A DNA stretch of 64,000 nucleotides from Ancistrus triradiatus (Eukaryota; Chordata; Actinopteri; Siluriformes; Loricariidae): contig JAJAGP010000083.1 of NCBI GenBank assembly GCA_025084515.1, positions 271,665 to 335,664 on the forward strand, read 5' to 3'. The position numbers were made by a program, and so were the translations under genes. Numbering within the stretch: the stretch's first letter is position 1; every line of letters starts with the position of its first letter. This document shows positions 1-12,480 of this stretch, piece by piece. The notes under the pieces are model-generated. The model was not told the DNA's origin, did not search any database, and was given only the letters and a program-made list of their open reading frames with translations.

Positions 1-359
1 CCATGATACACTTCCACAAACGTTTTATGAAGAGCAGACTTTGATAGATCCCTGTTCTTTAAATAAAACAGGGTGCCCACTCACACCTGATTGTCATCCC
101 ATTGATTGAAAACACCTGACTCTAATTTCACTTTCAAATAACTGCTAATCCTAGAGGTTCACATATTTTTGCCACTCACTGTTATGTAATATTGGATCAT
201 TTTCCTCAATAAATAAATAGCCAAGTATAATATTTGTGTCTTATTTGTTTAACTGGGTTCTCTTTATCTACTGACTTTTGTGAAAATCTGATGTTTAAGG
301 TCATATTTATAGCATTTGTAGCAAATTCTAAAGGGTTCACAAACTTTCAAGCACCACTG
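1..359 (-). mobile_element. Tc1/mariner element, family A, terminal fragment
   Basis: This is the end of a Tc1-like transposon that reads on the minus strand and runs off the left edge of the window. The first bases are the complement of the transposase start region. The right end is the inverted-repeat terminus 'caagcaccactg', followed by a TA (360–361) that fits the Tc1 target duplication. Nearly the same sequence ends the copies at 7837 and 34919. Only the 5' untranslated part and terminus are present here, so it encodes nothing. Confidence 0.85.
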
Positions 360-1180
360 TATGCTCAGTATTCAGGGAAATTAATGCACACATATATTAT
401 GCTGAAACTGTTATATAGCTTTATTGCTGAGCCATAACAGTTGTGTAATGACTACGTCCCACCATCGAACCATAGACTGGTCCTGAAGTCCTATATTGTT
501 AGCAAGTGAGTGTGACGAATGTTAGAAAAAAATATTGCATGAAATCAACCCTGTTAGTGGAAAAAACCTGGTGTTTTCATTTAAAAGCCAGACTGTTTAT
601 TCACAATGTCAAATAGGTCACTCAGGACTCACTTATGTTTTCATTAGTGGGTGAAGAGGCACCATTTGGCCCGTCATCTAGCACTACTTACATTTCAGAC
701 AGTTTTATTCAGTAAGGGCTTTAAAGAATGTGTTTGAGAAGGTATTACCTAAGAATGTATCTCAGTATTTTCTGGGATTTTATAAGTAACAATAACTAGA
801 CTATTCTTTGGCAGTGCATATCTTGGGTCTAAGGTATTCAAAAGCTGATTTAACCCATCTTCCTCAACCTTCTGAATTGGCACCGTGTCTTTCGTGATGT
901 AATTGGTGACAGCATTTGTTATGTCTCACCATCTCTTGCTTTTCTTGTCATAAGGCACTTTTTGCAGACTGATTCTAAGGTTTGCTGAGTGTCTTTAGTG
1001 CTGGTTTAAGCCTGTGGTGAACAGCTGACTCCTGAAGTTTGTCAAAGTCTTCATTATTCTGTACTCCGGTTAGTTTGCAGATGATGAAATAAGTTGAGCT
1101 GTCTAACAACAACTGATTTCGACAGTTTGCAGATTGCACACTTTTGATCAACATCCTTTTTTCAATGCCAAACCACCTCT
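360..1180. other. Unassigned upstream stretch
   Basis: No gene, RNA or clear repeat was recognised. The short open frames here have no codon structure or similarity that I can identify. Part of 940–1180 may belong to the dispersed repeat listed next. Confidence 0.4.
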
Positions 1181-1425
1181 TAGTATGTGGAGTGCGTCTG
1201 TGTTTTGTCTCCCTGGCACAGTTGTTCACTCATTTTTAACTTCAGTCCTGCTGTTTTAGGTAGAATGCTGGCTTGATTTGTGCCACCGCTTGAATATGTG
1301 AATTCTTAAGGTGTGTTTCAGACAAATTTTTGCAAAGTGAGTCACATCGTAACGATGTCAACTTGCACATTTGTCAAAACAACAATTAGGATGTTATCGT
1401 AGACGATACACATCGCACCCCCCTA
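1180..1425. repeat. Dispersed repeat, copy 1 (partner near 55325–55562)
   Basis: The stretch ending in 'gacgatacacatcgcacccc' is repeated in diverged form near 55325–55562, including the 'ttttaggtagaa' block and the 'aagatgttatc..gcgatacatatcgca' end. The end resembles the terminus of a degraded DNA transposon, but I cannot name the family. Confidence 0.5.
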
Positions 1426-1646
1426 GTATGACCTATAAAAAACCTTAGTTTGTTGGTCTTTTTAAACCACTTGTATAGTTTTACAAGTATATACTTGTAT
1501 AGAAAACCATTATGGATTATTTTGAATGTGTTTTTTGAATGTTTGTATATATATTTGTTTAGTAATGTGTAATATGCCAGCATAACATGCATTGGAACAA
1601 ATTTTACGTACATGTTCCGATAAGGTTAACTATATTAAAGTAATTA

Positions 1647-2228
1647 CCGTATTTTTCGGACCATAAGGCACACTTAAAATCCTTTAACTTTCTCAAAAAT
1701 CGACAGTGCACCTTTAAATGCGATGCGTCTAATGTATGAATTAATTCTGGTTGTGCTTTCTGACCTAGAACCGATTGTAGATGGTACATGGCGCTCATAA
1801 ATGTGTCAAAATGTTTTAGCACGGCCTTGGTAAGTTACGAAGCTTACGGCCACCGTAGTGCGCAGCATCGCGGAGTAATACGGTATGTGCTTCAGCATTA
1901 GGGTACGTGCATTCATTCATTCATTTTAGAAGCGGATTTCAAACTCAACGCTATCAGTCACGCAGTACAACATGGACATAGAGCAGCTGCGAGAGAATTC
2001 AACATTAACGAATCAATGGTACGGAAGTGGAGGAAGCAAGAAGACGCCCTGCGCCAGGTAAAGACCAAACTGAGACCAAACTGAGCTTCCGACGGAACTT
2101 AAGAGTTTTGTTTCATTTCATGCGCCTTATAACCCGGTGCGCTTTGTGTATGAAAATATACCCGTTAGCAGCCGATCGTTGATATTGCACCTTATAACCC
2201 GGTGCGCTTTATAGTCCGAAAAATACGG
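1647..2228 (+). mobile_element. Pogo/Tigger-like MITE, copy 1
   Basis: A 582-bp non-autonomous element with inverted ends 'ccgtatttttcggaccata' and 'atagtccgaaaaatacgg', flanked by TA on both sides. Other copies lie at 9056–9618 (opposite orientation) and 52773–53281. The interior near 1928–2065 still translates to a short helix-turn-helix piece with 'RAAAREF' and 'MVRKWRKQE', which is typical of the N-terminus of pogo-type transposases (known family trait). The catalytic domain is absent, so mobilisation would need a transposase supplied in trans. Confidence 0.75.
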
Positions 2229-2274
2229 TAAGCTACTTAACTCAGGTATTACATTAGCTTTATATTGTACAGTT

Positions 2275-2530
2275 GTAATGGGGAGGCTCGATGGATGGGC
2301 CCTGGGTTCAGTCCAATGGTGGCATAGTCTGGGTCCTTTGTGTGTTGAGTCTGCATGTCCTCCCCTTGTCTGTGTGGGTTTACTCTGGGTACTCCGGTTT
2401 CCTCCCACAGTCCAAAGACATGCCGTAGATTAATTGGTTACGCTAAATTGGCACAAACCTGAATTTAAGTGTATGGCTAGTTTCAGTATAACCTCAAGTA
2501 ACCTTGTGTTTGTCCTGAGTGGTCTTTGAT
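2275..2530 (+). repeat. Interspersed repeat with 'gtttcctcccacagtccaaagacatg' type core
   Basis: Contains the core 'cctcccacagtccaaagaca', which is very common in fish genomes and recurs near 62045–62195; 19753–19836 is a related inverted fragment. It is non-coding. It may be a SINE or LINE piece, but the class is uncertain. Confidence 0.55.
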
Positions 2531-3773
2531 GCTGAAGAGCGACGTTAAATAAACAAATTAGCAAACAGCAGTTGACACACATGACACACACAACGGTGCA
2601 ACCTCTGGTGCAGAAGGTGTTACTAGACTTGGCATCATTTGACTGGTGTTGCGCTCCTTATAAGCACTGAAATGACAATGATCTCGCATGCCAGGAATTA
2701 CGTGTGCTGAATGTGCGGACAACAACAAGGAAACTGGATAGGGATTGTGGGAAGGTTGCGGATAAGTTTCCATTTGTTTCAGTTCTTTGCTCTATTCTGA
2801 AAAATGTTTGCGTCTTAAATACAATAGGGAAACTACAAAGTGCTTCTATATGGCAAGTGGAACAGATAAAATGTGCAATAAGTGTAGAAACAAGGATGTG
2901 TAGCTCTCAAGTGATTGGTGAATTTCCATTTAATATGGTGTTCTGACAATTTACAGATGTATGGCCTAAATTTCACAGCGTGTGTCCTGGACGTTAAGCG
3001 TCACGTAGTTTATGACGTAATATATTTTGAAGGTTTATTCTTTTTTTCAATGTGCATTTCTATTATAAACAGTACTCATGTAAATATTCAGAAATATGTC
3101 ATGTTTAAGTTTCTTCCCTGCAGAGGTTGTTCATTTCTTTTCATTTAGAAAAGGCTATCATGCCACCAGGGCTGCCCAAACTTTTGCATTATGGATGGGA
3201 GGCTGCACAGATTATAGAAATCACAAGGTTGCTGATTTAATTATAGAGTGGAACATGCTGTACGTGATTACAATTAGGAATTACCTAACTGAAACAACAA
3301 CATCCTTCACCCAGACTCCAGGCTTACTGATGGTGTAAAGTGAAATAATAGGTCTGTTAAAACATTGCGTTATGGCTAGCCGGCCAAAACATGTTGTTTT
3401 GTGCTAAAGCATCCCCTCATATGTGATGGTTAAGAGAGGGAATTGAATTAAAACCCAGTCAGAGGGGAGCTGCTGAGCAATCTGTCCGGTGAAATGAGAG
3501 GAGATTTGTAAACGTCATCTCTGTAATAATTTAACAACAACAAAACAATCCAGTCAGCTGTTAAATGGAGCCGTACGCAGGTGATTTAAAGTGGGGTTGT
3601 CTTTCGTACGTTTTTGTTTTGCGTCTGCATGGAATTTCCTAAGTGTGGTTGATGGTTTTCTGGGTGGATTCAGAAGTGTGTTGTGGTGGTCTGTAAAGGG
3701 TTTAATGCACTAGTATTGATCCAGTGCCTGCAATAATTTGCAAGGAAACTTGAAAGCATGGATCGTTCAATCA
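2531..3773. other. Unassigned upstream stretch
   Basis: No gene recognised. The start of a possible hAT-like remnant ('cagggctgcccaaac') occurs near 3167, and a similar terminus in the other orientation occurs near 49480. The remainder is unremarkable AT-rich DNA. Confidence 0.35.
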
Positions 3774-4498
3774 CCGGCCACTTAGGTACACCTGTTTAAC
3801 TGCTTGTAAATGTAATTATCTAATCAGCCAGTCACATGGCAACAACTCGATGCATTTAGGCATGTAGACATTTCAAACTGAACATCAGAACGATGGGAGA
3901 AAGGTGATTTGAGTGACTTTTACGTGGTGTTGGACAGCCTGGACTGCTGATTTACTGGGATTTTCACACACAGTCATCTCTAGGGTTTAGAGGGAATGAT
4001 CTGGAAAAGAAAAATTATTCAGTTAACGGCAGTTCTCTGGGTGACAATGCCTTGTTGATGCCAGAGGCCAGAATATAAAGGACAGACTGGTCCGAGCTTA
4101 TAGGAGTAACTCAGCAGTAAGTCAAATGACCACTTGAGGTAGCTTAAGAGCATCTCAGAGAGCTCAACACATTGAGCCTTGAAGCAGATGGGCTACAGCA
4201 GAGGAAGACCTTACCGGGTCGAGTCTCCTGTCAGCTAAGAACAGACAACCCGAGGCTACAGTTCTCATAGGCTCACCAAAATTGGACAATAGAAGATTGG
4301 AAATATGAGTGTCGATTTCTTCTGCGACATTCGGATGGTAGGCTCAGAAGTTGGGCATGAAGGCATGGATCCATCCTGTCTTGTATCAACAGTTCAGGCT
4401 GGTGCTGGTGGTAGAGTAATACCAGCTGAGCATCGTTTAAATGCCGCAGCCTGTCTGAGCATTGCTAATCATGTCCATCCTTTTATAACACGCGTTGG
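3774..4498 (+). mobile_element. Tc1/mariner element, family B, 5' fragment
   Basis: Begins with a degenerate terminus 'ggccacttaggtacacctg' and continues through the 5' part of a Tc1-type transposase reading on the + strand. 'gatttgagtgactttt', 'ggattttcacacacagtcatctctagggtttag' in two parts, and 'caccaaaattggacaatagaag' mark the usual order. It stops near 4498 before the second half of the gene. Many frameshifts make it a dead copy. Other family B pieces lie at 17266–17564 and 36043–37099. Confidence 0.75.
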
Positions 4499-4645
4499 CA
4501 CTATGCTTAGCATGTACGCTGTGAAGTCTGTACAGCCTCCTCCCCTGTGCATCTGTGTTTTTGGCATGTTGTCAAAGCGGTACATGTCACGGACAGATGG
4601 CATTTGTCACAGGCTTACTGCACGTGTCAGGATCTTTGTGAGCCT

Positions 4646-5031
4646 GGGCCTTGTTTACACTAGGTTGTTTTATGAGTCTTTGTGTCCCTATAGAGCCAAG
4701 CTACATTAACATGCATTTCTATTGAATATGATTATTCAAACCTCTTCAGGAGGCGCCTTCAGATGCATTGTGGTCTCACATCACAAGTGTAAAGACATCC
4801 TTCTGTACAAAACTGCCAAAACCTGACTCGTGCATTACCACATGATCCATGGTGTCCATTAGGATACTGAAGTTGCTATTTGATTTACCAGTGGTGGGGT
4901 CACCACTGGTAAATCATTCGATCTGGGTGACTTTAGACGGACTTGCCTAAGTGTAAGTGCATGTGGTTAAAATCTTATTAGCGTACAGTTCAGGTACAAG
5001 ACGTATGAAAAGCACAAGTGTAAACGGGGTC
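4646..5031. mobile_element. Possible hAT-type MITE ('gtttacacta' ends)
   Basis: The left end 'gggccttgtttacactag' and the right end 'caagtgtaaacggggtc' are inverted copies of each other, about 386 bp apart. No coding sequence is inside. I could not find a clear target duplication, so the boundaries are approximate. Confidence 0.4.
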
Positions 5032-5557
5032 TTTCAGGTCTTGGGTGTGGGTCTTAATTCAGGTTTTCCTGGTGGATTTCATCATGCTGTGCGTATAAAA
5101 GTCCATGTTAGAGTTTCTGTGCTTTAGTTGAACAAACTTCAAGGTGATTTTTGTCCTTTTTGGGCAGTGTGTTTTTGGCTGCGGTGATGTTATTTGCTTT
5201 TCAGTCTATGTTTAGTGCTGTCTCTTAAAGGAAAAATGACTGCACTGTATGACACAGCCCTGTTAGTGTAAACGCTTCCAAAACCCCATTTTCCCTGCAT
5301 TTTTCAAGTACTTTGTTCTTTTATACAGCATTGGGAGAAGCCTTTTTAGAGTCAGGACTGGAATTGAAATGTTGAAGTAATGTCAATACAGTCACTGGTG
5401 CCAATAATGGTTATATACAGGATCAATATTTTCTTAGTAATCACGTTACTAACAGTGATGTATACTGTTGATATAACACTTGGAGGACAAATTCCAATCC
5501 CAGTGGTTGGACCAGGCTCAGTTTTTAGGATAGATAAATAAATAAGGATGTTGACTT

Positions 5558-6792
5558 TAGGGCTGCAACAACGAATCGATAAAATCGATAAAAATCGATT
5601 ATTAAAAGTGTCGACAACGAATTTCATTATCGGTTCGTTGTCACATGATTTATGTGTCCCCCGCCTTATCATATCCGCTTACGTTACTTGCGGCACTTTG
5701 TCAGTGCTGGAAAAAAAAAAAAACGAGCGATTGAACGGAGCGAGGCGGAGCCGGCGCGGACGTGGAATCTTCAAAACAAGTTAGCATTAAGGCTATGTCC
5801 ACACGTACACGGGTATTTTCTAAAACGGGGGTTTAAATTTGTTTATAAAAAACATCCCGTCCACACAAGCACTGTTTAAACAAAAAACTTAGTCCACATG
5901 AAAACGGAAAAAGGCACACAGTCGCTGTCAAGAGCAATGAACAAACCAGCAGTCCTATACGCCGGCGAAGCAGCTCACTCAACGACAACAGCAACGTCCT
6001 ATGCATACCAACATTTTCTCGCCATTGTTCCTCAACAACCACTTTGTTTTGAAAGCTGTCCGACCGGGTCTCGTCCCAAACCGGCGACGCTGGGGGCGGG
6101 AACTGCTTCGTGGGTGTGATGGATATAGTAGTGACCTCCGTAGCGCTTTCTGACGCCTCTGTTCTTCAGTGTAATGAAAAAGTAATAATTGTACATTTAT
6201 TTGTAGATTTGTAACAAGTTCGGTCAGCAGTGTTACAGCTGGCACTATTTTGGCTACGTCTGCTATTGCACAAAATCGCCTCATGTAAACAAAGGAGATA
6301 ACGGCGCACAAAGTGACGTTACAAGCAAGTTTCTGAAAATCTTCACCCTGGAAACAGTTTTGCAAAAAAAGTCAGTTTTCAGTGACCTAAAACGCCGTTT
6401 TCGTGTGGATGAAAGATCAAAACGTATAGAAAAAGCTACGTTTTTAAAAATACACGTGTTCGTGTGGACAGGGCCATAGTCTCTAAAAGAGAGCCAGCTT
6501 TAGCCAGGAGCATGTTGACATGCTAACATTTTTGGATTGCAATGCAAAGTTCCTAAAGAAAGGGAGTGAATGAGTTTGTATGTAGTGTTTGCACTTATTT
6601 TTCTTTATTATTTAATTTGTTATTTTAATGTATTAATAAATGTAATTTATTATTATTCATTTATTGTAAGCACTTATTTGCTCTGTTATTTAATGTTATA
6701 TTTCTGAATAAGGACATGAAAAGGTTGTTTTTTTTGTTTTTTTTTTTTACCCGATTAATCGATTATTAAAATAATCGTTAGTTGCAGCCCTA
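5558..6792. mobile_element. Non-autonomous hAT element with perfect 8-bp target duplication
   Basis: A 1,235-bp element with ends 'tagggctgcaac' and 'gttgcagcccta', the inside of each end being rich in ATCGAT-like motifs. The flanking 8-mers 'gttgactt' at 5550–5557 and 6793–6800 are identical, which is the expected hAT signature. There is no transposase frame. A second inverted-repeat element occupies 5791–6475, so the original hAT copy was only about 550 bp long. Confidence 0.88.
5791..6475. mobile_element. MITE nested inside the hAT element
   Basis: Inverted ends 'ggctatgtccacacgtacac' and 'gtgttcgtgtggacagggcc' enclose about 685 bp of GC-richer sequence. It interrupts the hAT copy at 5558–6792 and is therefore younger. 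The interior open frames on both strands (for example 5979–6365 minus) overlap each other and show no known domain. No exact target duplication was found. Confidence 0.7.
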
Positions 6793-7361
6793 GTTGACTT
6801 CAAACATCTAACCAATCAGTATCCTCCTTATCATATTCCCCTTCTTTTTTCCAAAGGCTTTTCTTGTTCTAGCGCAGGCAGAGCATGCCTTTTGTGGCTT
6901 TGTTGGAAGCATCAGTGGGATAGGATGTGATGGTATTTTCCACTGCATGTCCTAAAACAAACCCAAGCAAAACACATCAGGTCAGATCTTCGATCAGTTC
7001 CCACTAACATTTGAGCAGTACAGTGCAGTGGTCGTGACTGATTAGATGAATACAAGGTTTTGTAACTGTGTGCATCTCAAAGAGCATCCTAGTGATGCAC
7101 CGAAATAAAAATTCTTCGCTGAAACATTTTCAATACACTGAGCTGAAAATTGAGAGGTTTGTTTGTGTTTTTATTTATCTTTTATTATCTTTATTTTTTT
7201 TTTTTTGGTGTTTTAGCGTTTTATGAACAACACCAAAGGACATACTTTCATGGAAGGATTATAGTTGCTTGTCTGTTATCTCTGGAGATTGCATTTCATC
7301 TACTGCTGCTCAGAATGAGTGGGGGAAAAACAAAGTGTTTAAATGTTCTTCAGACTTTCTC
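6793..7361. other. Unassigned upstream stretch
   Basis: No gene recognised. The phrase 'gtgatgcaccgaaataaaaa' near 7093 resembles the terminus of another fish hAT family and is probably a remnant. A T-rich run lies near 7190–7206. Confidence 0.35.
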
Positions 7362-7837
7362 TCTCCCTGGCTTTTTGTTGGTTGAACACTCCTGGGGAGG
7401 GTAACAATGGTCTTAAATTTCCTCCATTTGTACACAATGTCTGACTGTGGATTGGTGGAGTCCAAACTCTTTAGAGATGGTTTTGTAACCTTTTCCAGCC
7501 TGATGAGCATCAACAACTCTTTTTCTGAGGTCCTCAGAAATCTCCTTTGTTTGTGCCATGATACACTTCCACAAACATGTTGTGAAGAGCAGACTTTATC
7601 ATTTGATATAATTTAAATAAAACGATTGTCATCCCATTGATTGAGAACACCTGACTCTAATTTCACTTTCAAATTAACTGCTAATCCTAGAGGTTCACAT
7701 AATTTTGTCTCATTTGTTTAACTGGGTTCTCTTTATCTACTTTTAGGACTTGTGTGAAAATCTGATGATGTTTTATGTCATATTTATTCAGAAATATAGG
7801 CAATTCTAAAGGGTTCACAAACTTTCAAGCACCACTG
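7362..7837 (-). mobile_element. Tc1/mariner element, family A, internally deleted copy
   Basis: Holds the N-terminal part of a Tc1 transposase on the minus strand (the DNA-binding region, including a degraded GRPTK-type motif) and the right terminus 'caagcaccactg' followed by TA. The catalytic part is missing. It ends about 260 bp before the kinase start codon, directly against the likely 5' leader. Confidence 0.8.
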
Positions 7838-7904
7838 TAGGACAGGCTGCTCTCACTCACCGTTCTTACTTTGTGTATTTAAGATATGTTTGAAGAACAT
7901 CACG

Positions 7905-7961
7905 ATGGCAAGCTGTGAAGAGCAGGAAGCGGGTAGAGAGGCTGCAGCTCTGCACCATTAA
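7905..7961 (+). other. Upstream ORF 1 in the likely 5' leader
   Basis: An ATG at 7905 opens an 18-codon frame ending in TAA at 7959–7961, upstream of the kinase start at 8097. It counts only if the leader is transcribed this far, which the sequence alone cannot show. Confidence 0.35.
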
Positions 7962-7973
7962 CTGTGCTGGCCT

Positions 7974-8021
7974 ATGAGACTGCACCGGGACCTGCTCCAT
8001 CCTCCTTTGCCTGCCCTCTGA
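7974..8021 (+). other. Upstream ORF 2 in the likely 5' leader
   Basis: An ATG at 7974 opens a 15-codon frame ending in TGA at 8019–8021. Like the first upstream frame it closes before the main start, so it could lower initiation at 8097 if present in the mRNA. Confidence 0.35.
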
Positions 8022-8096
8022 GGCTGGGGAGCAGGCACAGTGTGACGCTTTGGCTCGGCCCTGTGCCACATCAGGCGGAAGGAAGAGTGAGCAGAC

Positions 8097-8258
8097 ATGT
8101 CGGAAAATGAGGATGGCGATCATCCACGGTTCTTTGTTGGAGCTGATGATGGAGAAGGAGAGGAACTGCTGGACCCAGGCCGAGTGCTGGGTTATGACTG
8201 CCTTTACGAGAACGTTGAGGAGGAAGACGAGGACGCAGATGAGGAAGAGTATGACTCG
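8097..8258 (+). CDS. ppip5k2: ppip5k2 coding exon 1 (start codon, acidic N-terminus)
   Basis: Residues 1–54, phase 0 end, donor GTAAAA. The protein starts MSENEDGDHPRFFVG, where 'RFFVG' matches the vertebrate N-terminus, which fixes the start. Residues 41–52 are almost all Asp and Glu. The ATG has G at −3, a fair context. No CpG-rich promoter is seen next to it, so a non-coding first exon may lie further upstream. Confidence 0.88.
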
Positions 8259-11200
8259 GTAAAACAGAAATCCTTCAGTGTTGAGTTATTGAGTTTATGA
8301 CCCCTGAAAAGTTCATTTGCTGTGAAGTAAAAAAAAAAGCTGGATGAGCATCCTCTGTGTGTAGTGATTACATAATCCTCCCCAGGGGTTAATCATGCTT
8401 TTAATATGTGTAACAAACCCTTTCAGTATCGGTGCGTTTGTAACTTGGGGTACAATGTTTGTGACTAGTACAGCTGGTGTGAAACCTGCCTAATAAGCTT
8501 ATTATATTAAATAGCCTACGTTGTATTGGTCAGCTCTAATTAGGTGGCTGATAACGATCATATGTTCCATCTCAAATTTGCATCAGAACGCAGGGAAAGT
8601 TTTCTACAAACATAATACACATATGTGCTGATGAATGTTTGCATTATGCTCTGTGAAACAGGATGTTGACCGAATTGGACGTTGAATATCACTGAATATC
8701 ACTATAGTGACATACTAGTCAAAATACTTTATTTTAAACAATAATATTACTTAAAACACAATACAGAATTTAGTACAGTAATTCTTGTCTTTGTATCTTT
8801 TATAAAACTTGAAACAATTGGCGAAAACGAAGGTAGGAATGTCCTCTTTCCAGACTGCAATTCTCTTTTCTGTCAGCAGGTGTCACAGGTTTGTTCGTAC
8901 TAGTTTTCTGTCATTTCAACAAAAATGAGATTGATTTGACACATTTTTATGTCCTATTATAATTTCTTAAGACCTCTATTGTTAAAGCAAACAAATGTTG
9001 ATCAGATGGATGTTAAATGGAGCATGCGTGTAGTTTCAATAGCTTAAACCAATTACCGTATTTTCCGGACCATAAAGCGCACCGGATTATAAGACGCAAT
9101 ATCAACTATCGGCTGCTAACGGGTATATTTTCATACATAAAGCGCACCGGGTTATAAAATGAAACAAAACTCTTAAGTTCCGTTGGAAGCTCAGTTTGGT
9201 CTTTACCTGGCGCAGGGCGGCTTTCTTGCTTCCTCCACTTCCGTACCATTGATTCGTTAATGCTGAATTCTCTCGCAGCTGCTCTATGTCCATGTTGTAC
9301 TGCGTGACTGATAGCGTTGAGTTTGAAATCCGCTTCGAAACTGAATGAATGAATGCACGTACCCTAATGCTGAAGCACATACCGTATTACTCCTCAATGC
9401 TGCGCACTACGGTGGCCGTGAGCTTCGTAACTTACCAAAGCCGTGCTAAAACATTTTGACAGATTTATGAGCGCCGTGTACCATCTACAATCGGTTCTAG
9501 GTCAGAAGGCTCAACCACAATTAATTCATACATTAGATGCACCGCATTTTAAGGCGCACTGTCGATTTTTGAGAAAGTTAAAGGATTTTAAGTGCGCCTT
9601 ATGGTCCGAAAAATACGGTTCAAGAGAATGCAAATGATTCATTCCATTGCTGGTAGTTTTTGGCAAAGATAAAGGCTACAGATCCTGGTCCAATTTATTT
9701 CTGGTTGTTAAATAATTAGTCCTCTCTAACTATATATATTGGGTACCTTGGAATTCGAAACGCCTCTTTACTTTAACAATTCAGACATCAAACTGTGTGA
9801 TTTCTTTTTTTAATTTTTTGTTTTGGCGTCGCAATTTGAACAGTAATTTCGACTTTGAACATCGCACCATCATAGAACACTCGTGGCTGTCCGTGTCAAG
9901 TGCAGTCAGATCTATTTTATTATAGCGCTTTTTATAATTGAGCATTGTCCTCAAAGCACCTTTACAAAGTTAGATTAATCATCCTAATAACTAACAGTCT
10001 CATCCCAAATTTGGAGCAGCCTATGGCGACAGTGGCAAGGAAAAACTCCTAAGTGTTTTGAGAGTGCACGAAACCTTGGAGGTGACCCAGACTCAAAAAG
10101 GGACCCAACCTCCTGGGCGGCGAGATGTAAAATCTAAGAATGAACTAAAGTCATGGATTCAAAGTTCAAATAAAATGTAAATATGCACATCGGGCATTAG
10201 TAAGTCCGATACACAGAGTCACTCTAGGATCCTGAGTCTAATCAGGAAGTCGTTTGGTGGCACGTCGACCGCAGATAACTGGAGGAAGGTGAGGGTTAAC
10301 TGCCCTCCGGTGTGGCCTGGGTATGGTGGGGGCTGGAGCTGATGATGGAAACAGCTTGAGTGAAGCTGAAGCGGATGAACATCATGTGTGGGGCAGGAAC
10401 TGGTACCAGAACAGAGCTCTGAGAGAAAACAGAAAATGTAATTAGTTATTGATTAAGAGCACAGTGTCTATTAACAATCACTGATGCCGTGTGTAGCATG
10501 AGACCCCAGCAGCATTAGCTATAGCAGCATAGCTAGAAAGAGGAGAACTGGTAGGTCGCACAGCCAAGAGGGATTACGTGTGCTCTTCCAACCACCAGTT
10601 GGTGGCGATAATGGACCAATACAGTATTCCAGTCTCCAAAAGAAGAAGAAATGGGTGTGATTGTAAGCATATTATGTATATTATATAATATTATTTTATT
10701 ATTATGTACATTATATCAGCTCACTGATGCGATTTCAGGCGCCCTCTCAGTCTGGGCGCCGCTGTACCAGTGATGAGACGTGCTGAAACTGCGTTTGCCT
10801 CAGTGGCTACGTAATTTCACTTTATGTTCACTTATTTCATGTCTTTATATTTCAATTATTTCATGTCTTTATTGATTTTTATGCCTTGTATTACATTCTT
10901 TACATGCTTAATCATGCTTTGACTAGATATGAATATAAATGTAAAAAACAAACCTTTTGGAGGTCTGGAGAGATTAATTTTATTTACATTGACTTCTTAT
11001 GGTGGATGATTCCGACCTCGAATAAATCACGGCCTTCTGAAAGCAGTTTGAATGCCGAGGTTCCACTGTAAGTATAACAAGACTTGAGCACACTACAGCT
11101 AGTGCCTGTAGTTTTGCATGCAAGGTGCTGACAACATAAAATGTCATGATAATGCTAAGCTTGTGTGGTCAGCCCTGCTTTCAGTCTGAATTCATGTACA

Positions 11201-12433
11201 AATCTAAATAAAAAAGCATAAAACTGTTTAAATTCAAATGCCAAAGACCAGCCAGTACTCGGAAGCCTTCGACATTTACCCTGCCCTCCCAGATTTATGT
11301 GTTTGAGTAAGTTCACATTAAAATTGTGTTCACATTGTTTTGCAGCCTCCGGAAAGACAGATAGTGGTGGGCATCTGTGCCATGGCCAAAAAGTCCAAAT
11401 CAAAGCCGATGAAGGAGATTCTGGAGCGTCTGTGTCTGTTCAAGTACATCACTGTGGTCACATTTGAAGAGGAGATCATCCTCAATGAGCCAGTGGAGAA
11501 CTGGCCTCTCTGTGATTGTCTTATCTCATTCCATTCCAAAGGTGAGAGGGGTTATGTTTGCGATACACATGCACTCGGTCACTCACCACACTGGCTAGTA
11601 ATGTTCTGTGTAATGTTTTAGCGTTGAGAACATATGCAAATAGCAATTAGAGTAATCATTGCATATACAGTTGAAAAAATGCCTGTTCCTGCACACTAAC
11701 TGTTAAGATGAGGTATCATTAAGGCAATATTTTTTCACAATTATAAGGTAAACGATATTTTTTTTGTAGCTCAAATTCTTTGTCAATACTAAACACACTC
11801 TGACCCACCAAGTTTTCATATTCCACACATTTCAGTCTATCCTTAAACTGCTATGCCGTTTGTGTACCTGATGCCAGTTGTTCTGTTGTGTGCACCAAGT
11901 TTTATTGTCTTTGTTTGTCTCTTAAAGGATTTCCACTGGATAAAGCTGTGGCTTACGAGAAGCTCAGGAATCCATTTGTTATTAATGACCTGGATCTGCA
12001 GTACTGCATTCAGGACAGGTGAGCCTGTGTTTGTCATAGCACTCCAGGCATTGAAGCTTTGCTGAAACAATGGGTCAGGCTTAACCTTCTAATACTTTCA
12101 AGTCATGAGGTTTGTTGGAGAGTGACAACAGCAGTTTTTATGTCGTATGTAATATGATTACAGTGGGAGATACACAGTTCTGTTGCGGGTTACGTTATTT
12201 ATTCTATTTTTTTAACATGCTTACCCTGGTCAGTGTCGCAGCAGGGTCCATAACCTGTCCCAGAATTCATAGGGTGCAGAGAGGCCGTCCATTACAGGGC
12301 TGGGTAGGGTGTTGCTTTTGAAGGCTTTAATTTAGCTTAAAAATTGAGAATGAGAACACCAGTTTTGATGTCGTATGAATATAGTGGCAGACGACCAAAG
12401 GTTCTGTTGCGTGTAATGTTATTTTTTATATAT

Positions 12434-12480
<47 letters not shown>

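Noticed and set aside
5979..6365. 128-codon minus-strand open frame
   Set aside because: Lies inside the nested MITE and overlaps open frames on the other strand; no domain.
12437..12480. GATA repeat as a sex-linked (Bkm-type) marker
   Set aside because: A single short GATA tract is common in vertebrate introns and says nothing about sex linkage.
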